Of a stretch of 64,000 nucleotides of DNA, positions 30,982-40,206 are shown one piece after another. The translations under genes were made by a program, and so were the position numbers. This DNA comes from Methylococcus capsulatus str. Texas = ATCC 19069 (GTDB lineage: Bacteria; Pseudomonadota; Gammaproteobacteria; Methylococcales; Methylococcaceae). The notes beneath the pieces are model-generated. The model had not been told where the DNA came from, ran no database searches, and saw nothing but the letters and a program-made list of their open reading frames with translations. The number at the start of each line of letters is the position of its first letter. Within the stretch, counting starts at the first letter, position 1. The stretch covers positions 115,938-179,937 of the forward strand of contig NZ_AUKJ01000018.1 of the NCBI RefSeq assembly GCF_000424685.1, written 5' to 3'.

Positions 30982-33900
30982 CTACCGGTTTTCGAAAGAG
31001 CCTCCCCAGCGCAGCAGCATTGCCGGCAGCAACGCGAGATTGAGGCAGGTGGAAGACAGCAGGCCGCCGATGATGATGGCCGCCATCGGTCCCATGATTT
31101 CCAGTCCCGGGTCGTCGCTGCCGCTGGCGATGGGCAGCATCGCCAGCGCGGTCACCAGCGCCGTCATCAGAATCGAAGGCAGGCGTTCCTGGGCACCCCG
31201 CACGGCGGTGTCGAGATTCCATGTCTGCCTTTCCCTCTCGACCAGATGACGGTAATGCGAAAGCAGCATGATGGTGTTGCGGACGGTGATGCCGAACAGA
31301 GTCACGAAACCTACCAGCGCGCCCACCGAAAGGCTGGCGCCGGAAATCCCTGCTGCCAGCACCCCGCCAGCCAGTGAGAACGGCAGGTTGGCCAGGACGA
31401 TGGCGGTATGGCGTAAACGGCCTATGGCGAGATAGGTGAGCACCAGCACGCCGCCGCCAGCCAGGCAGGCGCGGGCGATCAGTTCGCGCCGGGCGACGCC
31501 CTGTTCCATCGCGGCGCCGGTTATTTCCGCATAGACGCCGGTCGAACGTCCCAGCACCGCATCCAACCGGGCCCGCAATTCCTCCACGAACGAGGCCAGG
31601 TCGCGCCCCTCGACGCCGGCGGTCACGGTCTGGATGCGGCGGCCGCCGCCGTGCAGGATGTTGTAGCGATCCCCGGTTTCGGAGATTTCGGCCACCTCGC
31701 CGAGGGATACGAGCGTACCGTCCTGGCTTTTGAGCGGCAGTTCGCGCAGGCTGTCGAGCGACTGCCGCAAATCCGGCCGGAGGATGACGGACGTTTCGAC
31801 GATACGCTGGCCGAGGGGGAAGTGGCCGACGGTCCGGCCGGCGAAAGCGGTGTCGACGGCATCCATGACGTCTCCCGGACGTAGTCCCCACACCTGGAGC
31901 TGATCGGGCCGCAGCCGGATTTCCGCCAGCGGCGAGCCGGGCGGCGACCGCAGCTGCACGTCCGTGGCTCCAGCCATCCTGCCGATTTCGTCGGCGAGCT
32001 CGCGCGCCTTCCGGTCCAGCAGATCCAGGTCTTCACCGTACAGATTGACTGCGACCGGCGAGGTGTAGCCCGAAATCGTTTCGTTGACCCGTTCGGTGAG
32101 GAAGGTGTTCACCTCGGCCCGTATCCCGGGGAAGCCCGCCAGTAGTCCGCGCAGCCGCTCCAGCACCTTCTGTTGTCCGCTGCCGGACATCGGTTGGAGG
32201 CGCACCTCGTATTCGCTGTAATGGCTGCCGTAGGTATCGGCGCCGCGCTCGGCCCGTCCCGCCCATTGCGAGACGGATTCCACCCCGGGGATCCGCAGGA
32301 TCTCGCGGACGACCAGTCCGCCAAGGCGCAGCGATTCCTGCAGCGAGGTGCCGGGCAGGCTCGTGGTGTGCACGATGTAGTGCCCCTCGCGCAGGTGCGG
32401 CAGGAAGTCCCCGCCCAGCCCAGGGGCAAGCGCGGTCGCCAGGAGGCAGGCCGCGAGGCTGCCGGCCGCGAGCCGGGCCGGCTGCTTCGCGGCCCACCGC
32501 AGCCAGCGTCCATAAAGCGGTTGCAGCCAGCGGATCAGCGGCGGCGTTTCCGCCGCCTCTTTCGAACCCGTCAGCAGGGCGACGCAAAGCGCAGGCGTGA
32601 CCGTCAGTGCGGTCGCCAGCGAGATCAGGATGGCGATGATGTAGGCGTAGCCGAGCGGCGCGAACAGACGGCCGGCGACGCCGCCCAATCCCAGCAGCGG
32701 CAGGAATACCAGGGCCACGATGAAGCTGGCGTAGACCACCGACCCGCGGACTTCCAGTGATGCCTCGTAAACGACCGTGAGCGCGGGGCGGGGGGCGGCA
32801 GCGGCGCGGTTTTCCCGCAGTCGCCGGAAGATGTTCTCGGTGTCGATGATGGCGTCGTCGACGACTTCGCCCAGGGCGATGGCCAGTCCTCCCAGCACCA
32901 TGAGGTTCAGGTTGACGCCGAAAGCCTGGAGCACCACGAAGGCGCCCAGCAGTGAAAGCGGGATCGCCGCTGCCGAGATCAGAGCGGTGCGAAGGTCATA
33001 CAGGAAGGCGTAGAGTACCGCCATCACCAGCAGCCCGCCCGCCAGCAGGTGAGCGCCGAGGTTGTCCAGCGCCCGCTCGATATAGTCGGCGGGGCGGAAC
33101 AGTCTGGGATGCAGTGTCGCGCCTCGTGCGGCGAGCATCGGGGCGAGTTCCGCCAGGCCGCGTTCCACGCCGCGCGATACCTCGAGGGTGTTGGCGCCAT
33201 ACTGGCCGATCACCATCATGACGATGCCGGCGGCGCCATTGACTGCGGCCGCGCCGATCGGCGGCCTGGGCCCGAAACGGACCGTCCCGACGTCCCGCAG
33301 CTTGAGCACCGCGCCGGGCGAACGGTTGAGGATGACGTTGCCGAGGCTTTCCGGACCGAGCGGGACGCCCGTGACCTGAAGGGCCAAACGCTGGTTCTCG
33401 TTCTCCACGAAGCCGGCGCCCTGGGTGCGGAACGACTGGCGCACCGCCAGGCTCACGGCGTTGAGGTCGAGACCGAAGCGCTTGAGCCGTGCGGGATCGA
33501 CTTCCACCTGCAACTGCTGTACTGCGCCACCGAAGACATTGACGTCGGCGACTCCCGGCACGGCGAGGAGGCGCGGCGTCATCACCCAGTCCGCCAGCGT
33601 CCGCAGTTCCATGGGGCCGAGGGTCTCCGAAGTCAAGCCGAACGTCTGCACCGTCGCCGAGGAGGAGGACAACGGCACCAGGACCGGCGTCCCCGCGCCT
33701 TCCGGAAGCTGACCGGCCAGCAGCGCCAAGCGTTCACTCACCAGTTGCCGGTCGCGGTAGATGTCGGTCTCCTCGGCGAATACCGCCGTTACCACCGACA
33801 GACCCTGGATCGACTCCGAGCGCAGGGTTTCCAGTCCGACGATGCCGGCCAGCTTTCGCTCGATGGGTAGGGTCAGGAGGATCTCGACCTGCCGGGTGGT

Positions 33901-34068
33901 GAGGCCCGGGGCTTCGGTCTGCACCACCACCCGCTTGGCGGAAAATTCGGGAAAGATGTCCAGTTTCGCCGTCGCCGCACGGTACAGGCCGTAGGCCGCC
34001 AGCAGCACCGCGAGCGCGATCACGACACCGCTGCGGCACACCGCGAAGCGGACCAAGGCGCCCAGCAT
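30982..34068 (-). CDS. RND efflux transporter permease (CzcA/AcrB superfamily)
   Basis: A 1028-residue inner-membrane pump. ATG 34068 shares bases with the stop of the adaptor gene (ATGA). TM1 is followed by FPEFSAKRVVVQTEAPGLTTRQVE, the N-terminal signature of metal/CzcA-like RND proteins. TM4 has GEVVDDAIIDTENIFRRLREN with the Asp pair and Glu of proton relay. Two large periplasmic loops are present. It would export an unknown substrate, perhaps heavy metal or drug, with the adaptor encoded upstream. An outer-membrane channel gene is missing here. Confidence 0.92.
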   Translation of the reverse strand: MLGALVRFAVCRSGVVIALAVLLAAYGLYRAATAKLDIFPEFSAKRVVVQTEAPGLTTRQVEILLTLPIERKLAGIVGLETLRSESIQGLSVVTAVFAEETDIYRDRQLVSERLALLAGQLPEGAGTPVLVPLSSSSATVQTFGLTSETLGPMELRTLADWVMTPRLLAVPGVADVNVFGGAVQQLQVEVDPARLKRFGLDLNAVSLAVRQSFRTQGAGFVENENQRLALQVTGVPLGPESLGNVILNRSPGAVLKLRDVGTVRFGPRPPIGAAAVNGAAGIVMMVIGQYGANTLEVSRGVERGLAELAPMLAARGATLHPRLFRPADYIERALDNLGAHLLAGGLLVMAVLYAFLYDLRTALISAAAIPLSLLGAFVVLQAFGVNLNLMVLGGLAIALGEVVDDAIIDTENIFRRLRENRAAAAPRPALTVVYEASLEVRGSVVYASFIVALVFLPLLGLGGVAGRLFAPLGYAYIIAILISLATALTVTPALCVALLTGSKEAAETPPLIRWLQPLYGRWLRWAAKQPARLAAGSLAACLLATALAPGLGGDFLPHLREGHYIVHTTSLPGTSLQESLRLGGLVVREILRIPGVESVSQWAGRAERGADTYGSHYSEYEVRLQPMSGSGQQKVLERLRGLLAGFPGIRAEVNTFLTERVNETISGYTSPVAVNLYGEDLDLLDRKARELADEIGRMAGATDVQLRSPPGSPLAEIRLRPDQLQVWGLRPGDVMDAVDTAFAGRTVGHFPLGQRIVETSVILRPDLRQSLDSLRELPLKSQDGTLVSLGEVAEISETGDRYNILHGGGRRIQTVTAGVEGRDLASFVEELRARLDAVLGRSTGVYAEITGAAMEQGVARRELIARACLAGGGVLVLTYLAIGRLRHTAIVLANLPFSLAGGVLAAGISGASLSVGALVGFVTLFGITVRNTIMLLSHYRHLVERERQTWNLDTAVRGAQERLPSILMTALVTALAMLPIASGSDDPGLEIMGPMAAIIIGGLLSSTCLNLALLPAMLLRWGGSFENR

Positions 34069-35078
34069 CAGTCGTCCTCTTCGGGGATCGCGTGGCGCTG
34101 TTCCTCCGACAACAGCAGCTGCGCCCCCCGCGTCACCAGCGAAGCGCCTGGCTCTATCCCTTCGTCGACGAACCAGGCGTCGCCGTAGTCGCGATGAGCA
34201 TCGATCGGCCTTCGCACGAAACGGTCTGCGCCGATCTGCAGGTAGACCCAGGGCCGGCCCTCGTGCCAGATCTGCGCCGAGCGGGGAATGACGACGCCGC
34301 TCAGCTTTTCGGCGGAGGCCGGAATCCATGCCTCGATACGCATGCCGGTACGCAACTTGCGGGCATCGGTGTGAAAGAACCAGGTTTCCCCTTGCACGAT
34401 GTCGTCGGTCTTCGGCGCCGCCGAGACCAGTTCGGCGGGCTGTGCCGCCTGCCGGTCACCTTCCCGCGCCACCATGATACGGGCGGCGTCCGCAGGCAGC
34501 GCCTGGCCGTGGTGCAGGGTGACCAGGAGCAGCACCCGGCGCCGTTGCAGCAGATCGTCGAACAAGCGGGAGTCCCCGGCCACGGCGGCCTGGAACAGCT
34601 CCGTGCCCCACGCCTGCAGACCTTCCTCCTGCAACTCCCGGACATGCTGGCGCGCCGTCACGGCCCGTGCCTCGTCGGCGGCGAGTTGGGATTCGGCGTG
34701 GATCAGTTCGCGGGTGGCGACGATGGCCTCGCCGTGCAGGCTGGCGAGCCGGTCACGGTTCTTGCGGGCGAGCCGCAGCGCGGCATCGGTGATCTTGGCC
34801 TCGGCCTGGGCGGCGCGGTAGCGCGAGCGCAGTTCGAGCAATGGCTGGAGATCCACGATGCGGCCCAGTGATCTCGTTTCGGGCCGGTACTCGACGGCAT
34901 CCAGGACGCGCGTTTCGATGCCAGCGAGTCGCTGCCGTGCAGGTTCGAGCACGACCCCGGTTTGCTGCACCGGTATTTCGAAAGCCGTCCCGGCCTCGTC
35001 GCCTGCGGCGCCGGAAAGGAAACAACAAAGCAGGACGGCCGCGCGCGTGGGGCGGGGCGTCCGGTGGATATACGGCAT
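34068..35078 (-). CDS. RND periplasmic adaptor (membrane fusion protein)
   Basis: A 336-residue protein with an N-terminal export signal (AAVLLCCFLSGAA, possibly lipoprotein-like at the Cys pair). A coiled-coil hairpin spans about residues 85-150 (LELRSRYRAAQAEAKITDAALRLARKNRDRL...), followed by beta-barrel and membrane-proximal segments (SAEKLSGVVIPRSAQIWHEGRPWVYLQIG). The usual lipoyl half-motif preceding the hairpin looks very short. It is the first gene of the two-gene operon with the RND permease, with a 4-base-type stop/start overlap. Confidence 0.85.
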   Translation of the reverse strand: MPYIHRTPRPTRAAVLLCCFLSGAAGDEAGTAFEIPVQQTGVVLEPARQRLAGIETRVLDAVEYRPETRSLGRIVDLQPLLELRSRYRAAQAEAKITDAALRLARKNRDRLASLHGEAIVATRELIHAESQLAADEARAVTARQHVRELQEEGLQAWGTELFQAAVAGDSRLFDDLLQRRRVLLLVTLHHGQALPADAARIMVAREGDRQAAQPAELVSAAPKTDDIVQGETWFFHTDARKLRTGMRIEAWIPASAEKLSGVVIPRSAQIWHEGRPWVYLQIGADRFVRRPIDAHRDYGDAWFVDEGIEPGASLVTRGAQLLLSEEQRHAIPEEDD

Positions 35079-35232
35079 CGGCGGGGAGCGGAGGTATACT
35101 CGGAAAGGCCCGGCGCCCGGTCAGACGGCGAAGGACAGGGGAAACTGGCCGTCATCAGCCGCGACAACGAAAGCCTGTCTGCATTCGAGGAAAAAGACTA
35201 TGATGGCGACTCCAATCTCAGCAGGTGTTCCC

Positions 35233-35715
35233 ATGCAAATCTCTCCCCACAAGGTTGTCCTCATCCACTATACCCTAACCAACGACGAGGGAGACGTTCT
35301 CGACAGCTCCAGCGCGGACGAGCCGCTGGCTTACATCCACGGGATGGGCAACATCATCTCCGGCCTCGAGGATGCGCTGACCGGCCGGGTGGTCGGCGAC
35401 AGCTTCAACGTCACCATCCCCCCGGAGGAGGCCTACGGCCTGCACGACGAGAACCTGGTCCAGGCGGTACCGCGGCACGCCTTCGAGGGCGTCGACGAAA
35501 TCCTGCCGGGCATGCAGTTCCATGCCGAGTCCAACGAAGGCATGCAGATCGTGACCGTGCTGGAAGTGCTGGAAGACGAGGTGGTGCTGGACGGCAACCA
35601 TCCCATGGCCGGCATGACCCTGCATTTCAACGTCGAAGTCGCCGGCATCCGCGATGCCACGCCCGAAGAGCTCGAACACGGCCACGTCCATGGTCCCGGC
35701 GGTCATCACCACTGA
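35233..35715 (+). CDS. slyD: SlyD-type FKBP peptidyl-prolyl isomerase
   Basis: A 160-residue FKBP-fold PPIase/chaperone. The core is VVLIHYTLTNDEGDVLDSS, then GLEDALTGRVVGDSFNVTIPPEEAYG, then the insert-in-flap domain. The C-terminal GHVHGPGGHHH tail is a metal-binding His cluster typical of SlyD. The start is uncertain: ATG 35233 gives the family N-terminus MQISPHKV, while ATG 35200 is preceded by GAGG at good spacing and would add 11 residues. A TATACT box at 35093 may be its -10 element. Cytosolic folding role; nickel delivery is possible. Confidence 0.93.
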   Translation: MQISPHKVVLIHYTLTNDEGDVLDSSSADEPLAYIHGMGNIISGLEDALTGRVVGDSFNVTIPPEEAYGLHDENLVQAVPRHAFEGVDEILPGMQFHAESNEGMQIVTVLEVLEDEVVLDGNHPMAGMTLHFNVEVAGIRDATPEELEHGHVHGPGGHHH

Positions 35716-35757
35716 TTCGGCAAGGCTGGCGGCTTCCCGGGGAGTCGTCTCGAAGCG

Positions 35758-37071
35758 CTAGTCGGCCAGGCGGGCCCAAAGATCGTGCGCGTCCGCGTCC
35801 TCGAAGGTGGCTTCCACGAATTCGCCGACCTCGAGGTGGGTGGCGCCATCGATGAAGACCTGACCGTCGATCTCCGGGGCATCGGCCCGGCGGCGGGCGA
35901 CCGCGCCCTCTTCCACCACTTCGTCCACCAGCACCGTCTCGGTCCGTCCGATTCTCGTCCGCAGCCGCGCCGCGCTGATGCGCTCCTGCACCTCCATGAG
36001 ACGGGCATGGCGCTCGGCTTTCACCTCGGCCGGCACTGGATCGGGCAGGGCGTTGGCCGCCGCGCCTTTCACCGGCGAGTATTCGAAGCAGCCGACCCGG
36101 TCGAGCCGGGCTTCCTCCAGGAAGTCGAGCAGTTCGCGGAACTCGTCTTCGGTCTCGCCGGGGAAGCCGACGATGAAGGTGCTGCGCAAGGTGAGTTCCG
36201 GGCAGACCTCACGCCAGCGGCGGATGGCGGCGAGGATGTTTTCCGTCGCTGCGGGCCGTTTCATCGCTTTCAGGACCCGCGCACTGGCGTGCTGAAACGG
36301 GATGTCCAGATAGGGCAGGAGTCGTCCTTCCGCCATCAGCGGGATCACTTCGTCCACATGGGGATACGGATAAACGTAGTGCAGCCGGATCCAGACGCCC
36401 AGATCGCCCAGCGCCCGCGCCAGTTCCTGGAAGCGCGTGCGCAGCGGCCGTCCGCCCCAGAAACCGGTGCGGTAGCCTAGATCCGCCCCATAGGCGCTGG
36501 TGTCCTGTGATACCACCAGGATTTCCTTCACGCCAGCGGCGACCAGCCGTTCGGCTTCGGTCATGACCTCGCCGATCGGCCGGCTCACCAGATCCCCGCG
36601 CAGCGCGGGGATGATGCAGAAGCTGCAGCGGTGATTGCAGCCTTCCGAGATCTTGAGGTAAGCGTAATGGCGCGGGGTCAGCCGGACGCCCTGTGGCGGC
36701 ACCAGGTCCATGAAGGGATCGTGCAGCGGCGGAAGGTGTTCGTGCACTGCGTTCATGACTTCTTCATAGGCATGGGCGCCGGTCACTTTCAAGACCGCAG
36801 GATGGCGCGCCTGGATTTCCTCCGGCCGTTCGCCGAGACAGCCGGTGACGATCACCTTGCCGTTTTCCGCCACGGCTTCGCCGATGGCTTCGAGCGACTC
36901 CTCCACCGCCGCGTCGATGAAGCCGCAGGTATTCACGACCACCAGATCGGCGTCCTGATAGGTCGGCACGATGGCGTAGCCCTCGGCACGCAACTGGGTG
37001 ATGATGCGCTCGCTGTCCACGAGCGCCTTGGGACAGCCAAGGCTGATGAAGCCGATTCGGGGGAGTTTCAT
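35758..37071 (-). CDS. rimO: Ribosomal protein S12 methylthiotransferase
   Basis: The 437-residue MiaB/RimO-type radical SAM enzyme adds a methylthio group to Asp in ribosomal protein S12. The N-terminal UPF0004 domain has [14 protein letters not shown] and NTCGFIDAA with cluster cysteines. The radical SAM motif is [15 protein letters not shown], and the C-terminal TRAM domain starts near [14 protein letters not shown]. The sequence [10 protein letters not shown] separates RimO from MiaB. The longer upstream frame is ignored, since ATG 37071 gives the canonical [15 protein letters not shown]. Confidence 0.95.
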   Translation of the reverse strand: MKLPRIGFISLGCPKALVDSERIITQLRAEGYAIVPTYQDADLVVVNTCGFIDAAVEESLEAIGEAVAENGKVIVTGCLGERPEEIQARHPAVLKVTGAHAYEEVMNAVHEHLPPLHDPFMDLVPPQGVRLTPRHYAYLKISEGCNHRCSFCIIPALRGDLVSRPIGEVMTEAERLVAAGVKEILVVSQDTSAYGADLGYRTGFWGGRPLRTRFQELARALGDLGVWIRLHYVYPYPHVDEVIPLMAEGRLLPYLDIPFQHASARVLKAMKRPAATENILAAIRRWREVCPELTLRSTFIVGFPGETEDEFRELLDFLEEARLDRVGCFEYSPVKGAAANALPDPVPAEVKAERHARLMEVQERISAARLRTRIGRTETVLVDEVVEEGAVARRRADAPEIDGQVFIDGATHLEVGEFVEATFEDADAHDLWARLAD

Positions 37072-37248
37072 GTCGGGATGGATTCGGCCGCTCGATGCGG
37101 GGGGAGTTCGAAGTATGGGAGAACGACCGGTCATTTTAACGGTTGCTGAGCCCGGAACTCCATCAAGACATGCCTTGGTCGAGAATTCCGGGGTACACTT
37201 TGCGTTTTTGCTGCATCGGGCACGAGGCGAGCAGCTCTGGAATGACCC

Positions 37249-38166
37249 ATGTATTATCTCGAACCCAACAAAGATTACCGCAACGACTCCCTGCGCAAGG
37301 GCGCCGAGTTTTCCGAAGCCGAAATCCGTATCGACACGGCCAGGCATTACGACGACTGTTACTGGGACTACCGCACCGCCTGGTTCGACAACGAGAACCT
37401 GGCGCTGCACTACGGCTACTGGGAAGAAGGGATCAAGACCCACAGCCAGGCCCTCATCAACAAGAACCGCATCATGGCCGCGATCGCGGGGATCGAGGCT
37501 GGCGACCACGTGCTGGATGCCGGCTGCGGCATCGGCGGCAGTTCCATCTGGCTAGCCAAGCACGTCGGAGCCCGGGCCACCGGCATCACCGTCAGTGAGC
37601 AACAGGTCGAGCACGCCCGGCGTAACGCCCGGCGGCACGGCGTCGCAGACAAGACCGAATTCCAGGTGGCGGACTTCTGCCAGACGCCGTTTCCGGACGC
37701 CGTCTTCGACGTGGTCTGGGCCGTCGAGAGCAGTTGCTACGCCACGGACAAGCGCGATTTCTTCCGCGAAGCTTACCGGGTGCTCAAGCCGGGCGGCACC
37801 CTCATCGCCTGTGATGGCTATGCCGCCCGGCGCGAGTTCGACGAAGCCGAATGGCGGGCGGTGATGGACTGTCTGAACGGCTGGGCGGTGCCCAACCTGT
37901 CCACCGTGGAGGAGTTCCATGCCGGCATGGAGGAATGCGGCTTCCGTGAAATCCACGTCACCGAAGCGACCCGGGAAACCCTGCCTTCGTCCCGCCGCAT
38001 GTATCTCACCGCGCGCTGGACCGCCCCGATGCAATGGATCATGCATTGGCTGGGGCTGCGCAAGAAGGCCCAGACCGCCAACTACAAGGTGGCACTGGCG
38101 CAGTGGAAGGTATTCAGCGAGGGCATGGTGCGTTACTGCATTTTCCGCGCGGAAAAACCCGTGTAA
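37249..38166 (+). CDS. SAM-dependent methyltransferase (UbiE/sterol-MT-like)
   Basis: A 305-residue class I methyltransferase. Motif I is [17 protein letters not shown] (about residues 88-104), and the post-I strand ends in [13 protein letters not shown]. Motif II/III is [17 protein letters not shown] and [17 protein letters not shown]. The overall pattern resembles small-molecule C-methyltransferases of the tocopherol/sterol or MPBQ group, which methylate lipophilic rings, but the substrate cannot be read from sequence. It is divergent from rimO across 177 bases and 70 bases upstream of an exported unknown. Confidence 0.85.
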   Translation: MYYLEPNKDYRNDSLRKGAEFSEAEIRIDTARHYDDCYWDYRTAWFDNENLALHYGYWEEGIKTHSQALINKNRIMAAIAGIEAGDHVLDAGCGIGGSSIWLAKHVGARATGITVSEQQVEHARRNARRHGVADKTEFQVADFCQTPFPDAVFDVVWAVESSCYATDKRDFFREAYRVLKPGGTLIACDGYAARREFDEAEWRAVMDCLNGWAVPNLSTVEEFHAGMEECGFREIHVTEATRETLPSSRRMYLTARWTAPMQWIMHWLGLRKKAQTANYKVALAQWKVFSEGMVRYCIFRAEKPV

Positions 38167-38236
38167 GCTGAAGCCGTCGTGGGCCCGGGGTGTCGGTTTC
38201 GGGCTGCCGCAACCGTTGTCCCCGGAGTCGAGAACG

Positions 38237-39277
38237 ATGAACCGTCCCTTCCCACCCTCGATCGCTTTTCGGAAAGCATGGCTGGCGGGCTTTCTGCTTC
38301 TGGCCGCATCCCCCGTCCGAGCCGGGCTGACCGCGGGGCAACTCATCGACCAGGTGGGGATCTCCCAGGCCGACGTCGCACGCTTGCAGAAAGGAGAGAT
38401 CGTTTCCTATTCGGTGGTCGAGACCGGTAGCAAATCGCTGGCGACCGGGATCGCCATGTACCTCAAAACGGCGCCGGCCCGGATCGTCGAGGTCGTCAGG
38501 CGCGGCGAACTCGCTGCCCGCGATCCGGACGTCACGGCTCGCGGTGTCGTGCCCAGCGGTGCCGGGGTCGAAGCCTTCGCGAAGTTCGCCTACGGCCGGG
38601 CGCAGGTGGACGAGGCTCGCGACCTGCTGAACGTCCGGCCGGGTTCCGGTTTCAATCTGTCGGCCGAGGAAATCGCCGGCTTCGCCGCGCTGAAGGCGAG
38701 CCTCGCCAGCGACGACGACGAAACGGTGGTGGAAGCCGTGTCCAGGCAGTACCGCTCGGTGCTTGCCGCCCGCCTGAGGGCCTACCGGAGCAAGGGGCTG
38801 GCCGGCATGGCCGCATACGAACGCGGCGACGGTGACAAGGCCGATCCGGCCGCCGAGCTGACCGATGCCATCCGGGCCAGCAAGTTGCTCGGCGATCGGT
38901 TCCCTGGGTTGCAGAAGGCTCTGCTCGGCTATCCGGCGGAGATGCCGGCCGGTGCGGAGGATTCGTTCATCTGGCTCAATCGCATGGTGCAGGGACGGCC
39001 CACCCCGATCCTGGTCCACCGCATCATTCATGCCGGGAACGACGGGGCCCTCCTGCTACAGAGCGCCTTCTACGTCGGCCATTCCTACGATGTCAGCCAG
39101 ACTCTCGCCGGCACCGTGCCTTACCTCGATGGCGCCCTGGTCTTCTACTCGGTGCGTTCTTCGACCGACCAAGTCACCGGCCTCGGCGAGGCACTGAAGC
39201 ATTCCATCGGCCGCGGTCAGATGGAGAAGGAAATGATCGAGAAGTTCCGAGCGCTCAAGGCCAGCGTGAAAGGCTGA
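38237..39277 (+). CDS. Exported protein of unknown function
   Basis: A 346-residue protein with a signal peptide (RKAWLAGFLLLAASPVRA, cleaved about residue 29). The mature part has no cysteine-rich or catalytic motif I recognise. Blocks such as LLNVRPGSGFNLSAEEIAGFAAL and a C-terminal segment with HAGNDGALLLQSAFYVGHSYDVSQTLAGTVPYLDGALVFYSVRSSTDQVTG look conserved-protein-like and well folded. Composition and codon use match the neighbours. It lies between a methyltransferase and a small membrane protein on the same strand. Confidence 0.75.
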   Translation: MNRPFPPSIAFRKAWLAGFLLLAASPVRAGLTAGQLIDQVGISQADVARLQKGEIVSYSVVETGSKSLATGIAMYLKTAPARIVEVVRRGELAARDPDVTARGVVPSGAGVEAFAKFAYGRAQVDEARDLLNVRPGSGFNLSAEEIAGFAALKASLASDDDETVVEAVSRQYRSVLAARLRAYRSKGLAGMAAYERGDGDKADPAAELTDAIRASKLLGDRFPGLQKALLGYPAEMPAGAEDSFIWLNRMVQGRPTPILVHRIIHAGNDGALLLQSAFYVGHSYDVSQTLAGTVPYLDGALVFYSVRSSTDQVTGLGEALKHSIGRGQMEKEMIEKFRALKASVKG

Positions 39278-39316
39278 AGTCCTCGAGTCCTTTCAACCCC
39301 CACCAGCGACACGCCC

Positions 39317-39670
39317 ATGAACGAAGCCGCCGCGAACCTGTCCGGATTCCCCAAGGAATATGCCTTCCTGCTGCTGGGGACAGGCCTCGGCTTCTTTCTC
39401 GGCTGGCTGGTGTCCCGGATCGGCGGACCGGCACGGACCGCTCCTGGACGAACCGCAGGTGGGGCCGGCATTCCCTCCGATGCGCAGCCCGTCGACGTGG
39501 TCGTGAACGGAAAAATGGTCAGGCTGCCCTCCGATACCGCGGCGGAGATCCGCAGGCTGATCCGGGACGGCAATCCGGGTGGAGCGGTCAATCGGCTGAG
39601 GGAGGCGACCGGGCTGCGACCGGCGGAGGCCAAAGCCGTGATCGATTCGCTGGCGCGGATCGGGGATTGA
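39317..39670 (+). CDS. Small membrane protein with L7/L12-C-terminal-like domain
   Basis: A 117-residue protein with an N-terminal membrane segment (residues 14-33, YAFLLLGTGLGFFLGWLV). A Pro/Gly-rich linker leads to a C-terminal half (VRLPSDTAAEIRRLIRDGNPGGAVNRLREATGLRPAEAKAVIDSL) that resembles the ribosomal L7/L12 C-terminal fold (AVN.LRE.TGL...EAK..I). Such anchored L7/L12-like proteins are found in bacteria, with unknown roles. It lies 39 bases after the exported unknown and converges on the pilin operon. Confidence 0.75.
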   Translation: MNEAAANLSGFPKEYAFLLLGTGLGFFLGWLVSRIGGPARTAPGRTAGGAGIPSDAQPVDVVVNGKMVRLPSDTAAEIRRLIRDGNPGGAVNRLREATGLRPAEAKAVIDSLARIGD

Positions 39671-39714
39671 GGCTCACCGTCTCCACTGCGGCGGGTTGAC
39701 CGCCCTTCCCGCTT

Positions 39715-40200
39715 TCACCAGTTCCAGCAATCGGCGACCGAGCCGGAGCCGGATTTTCCTTTCACGCCCAGGGAGTTCAGGGTGAGATTGCCGCAGAGTG
39801 CGTCGGTGTGCGGACTCTGCGGCGTCGCTTGCAGCGTGAAGCCATTGGCGTCGGCGGCGGTCACGGAAATGACGTAATGGCCTTCGTCGGATTTCCCGTT
39901 GGAGGCGAAACCGAGTCTGGTGACGTCGCTCGTATAGGTCTTGTTGTCCATGAAGTACTGCTCCTCGCGTGCGGCGGCCCGCAGGAGCGCGGCTTTGCCG
40001 TCGGCGCGGCGGGTCCGGACGATGTGTTCTTTGTAGGACGGGTAGGCGACGGTGGCGAGGATGCCGATGATGGCCACGGTGATCATCAGTTCGAGCAGGG
40101 AGAATCCCCGCCCTCGCCGGATCGAGTCCGTGGCAGGCTCCAGGCCGCCTGCCGCCCGGGGGGCGGGAGTGACGCTCACCTTTCCGTTCGGTTCGGCCAC
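39715..40200 (-). CDS. pilE: Type IV pilin-like protein PilE
   Basis: A 161-residue prepilin, last gene of the minus-strand pilin operon. The prepilin peptidase site is GRG/FSLLELM, with G32 at -1 and E37 at +5, followed by the hydrophobic helix ITVAIIGILATVAYPSY. The leader before the cut is unusually long (32 residues), so the true start may be a later codon. A C-terminal Cys pair (LCGNLTL and DCWNW) would make the D-region disulfide. It is probably a minor pilin at the pilus tip rather than the main subunit. Six bases separate it from pilY1. Confidence 0.9.
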   Translation of the reverse strand: MAEPNGKVSVTPAPRAAGGLEPATDSIRRGRGFSLLELMITVAIIGILATVAYPSYKEHIVRTRRADGKAALLRAAAREEQYFMDNKTYTSDVTRLGFASNGKSDEGHYVISVTAADANGFTLQATPQSPHTDALCGNLTLNSLGVKGKSGSGSVADCWNW

Positions 40201-40206
40201 GTCCGT

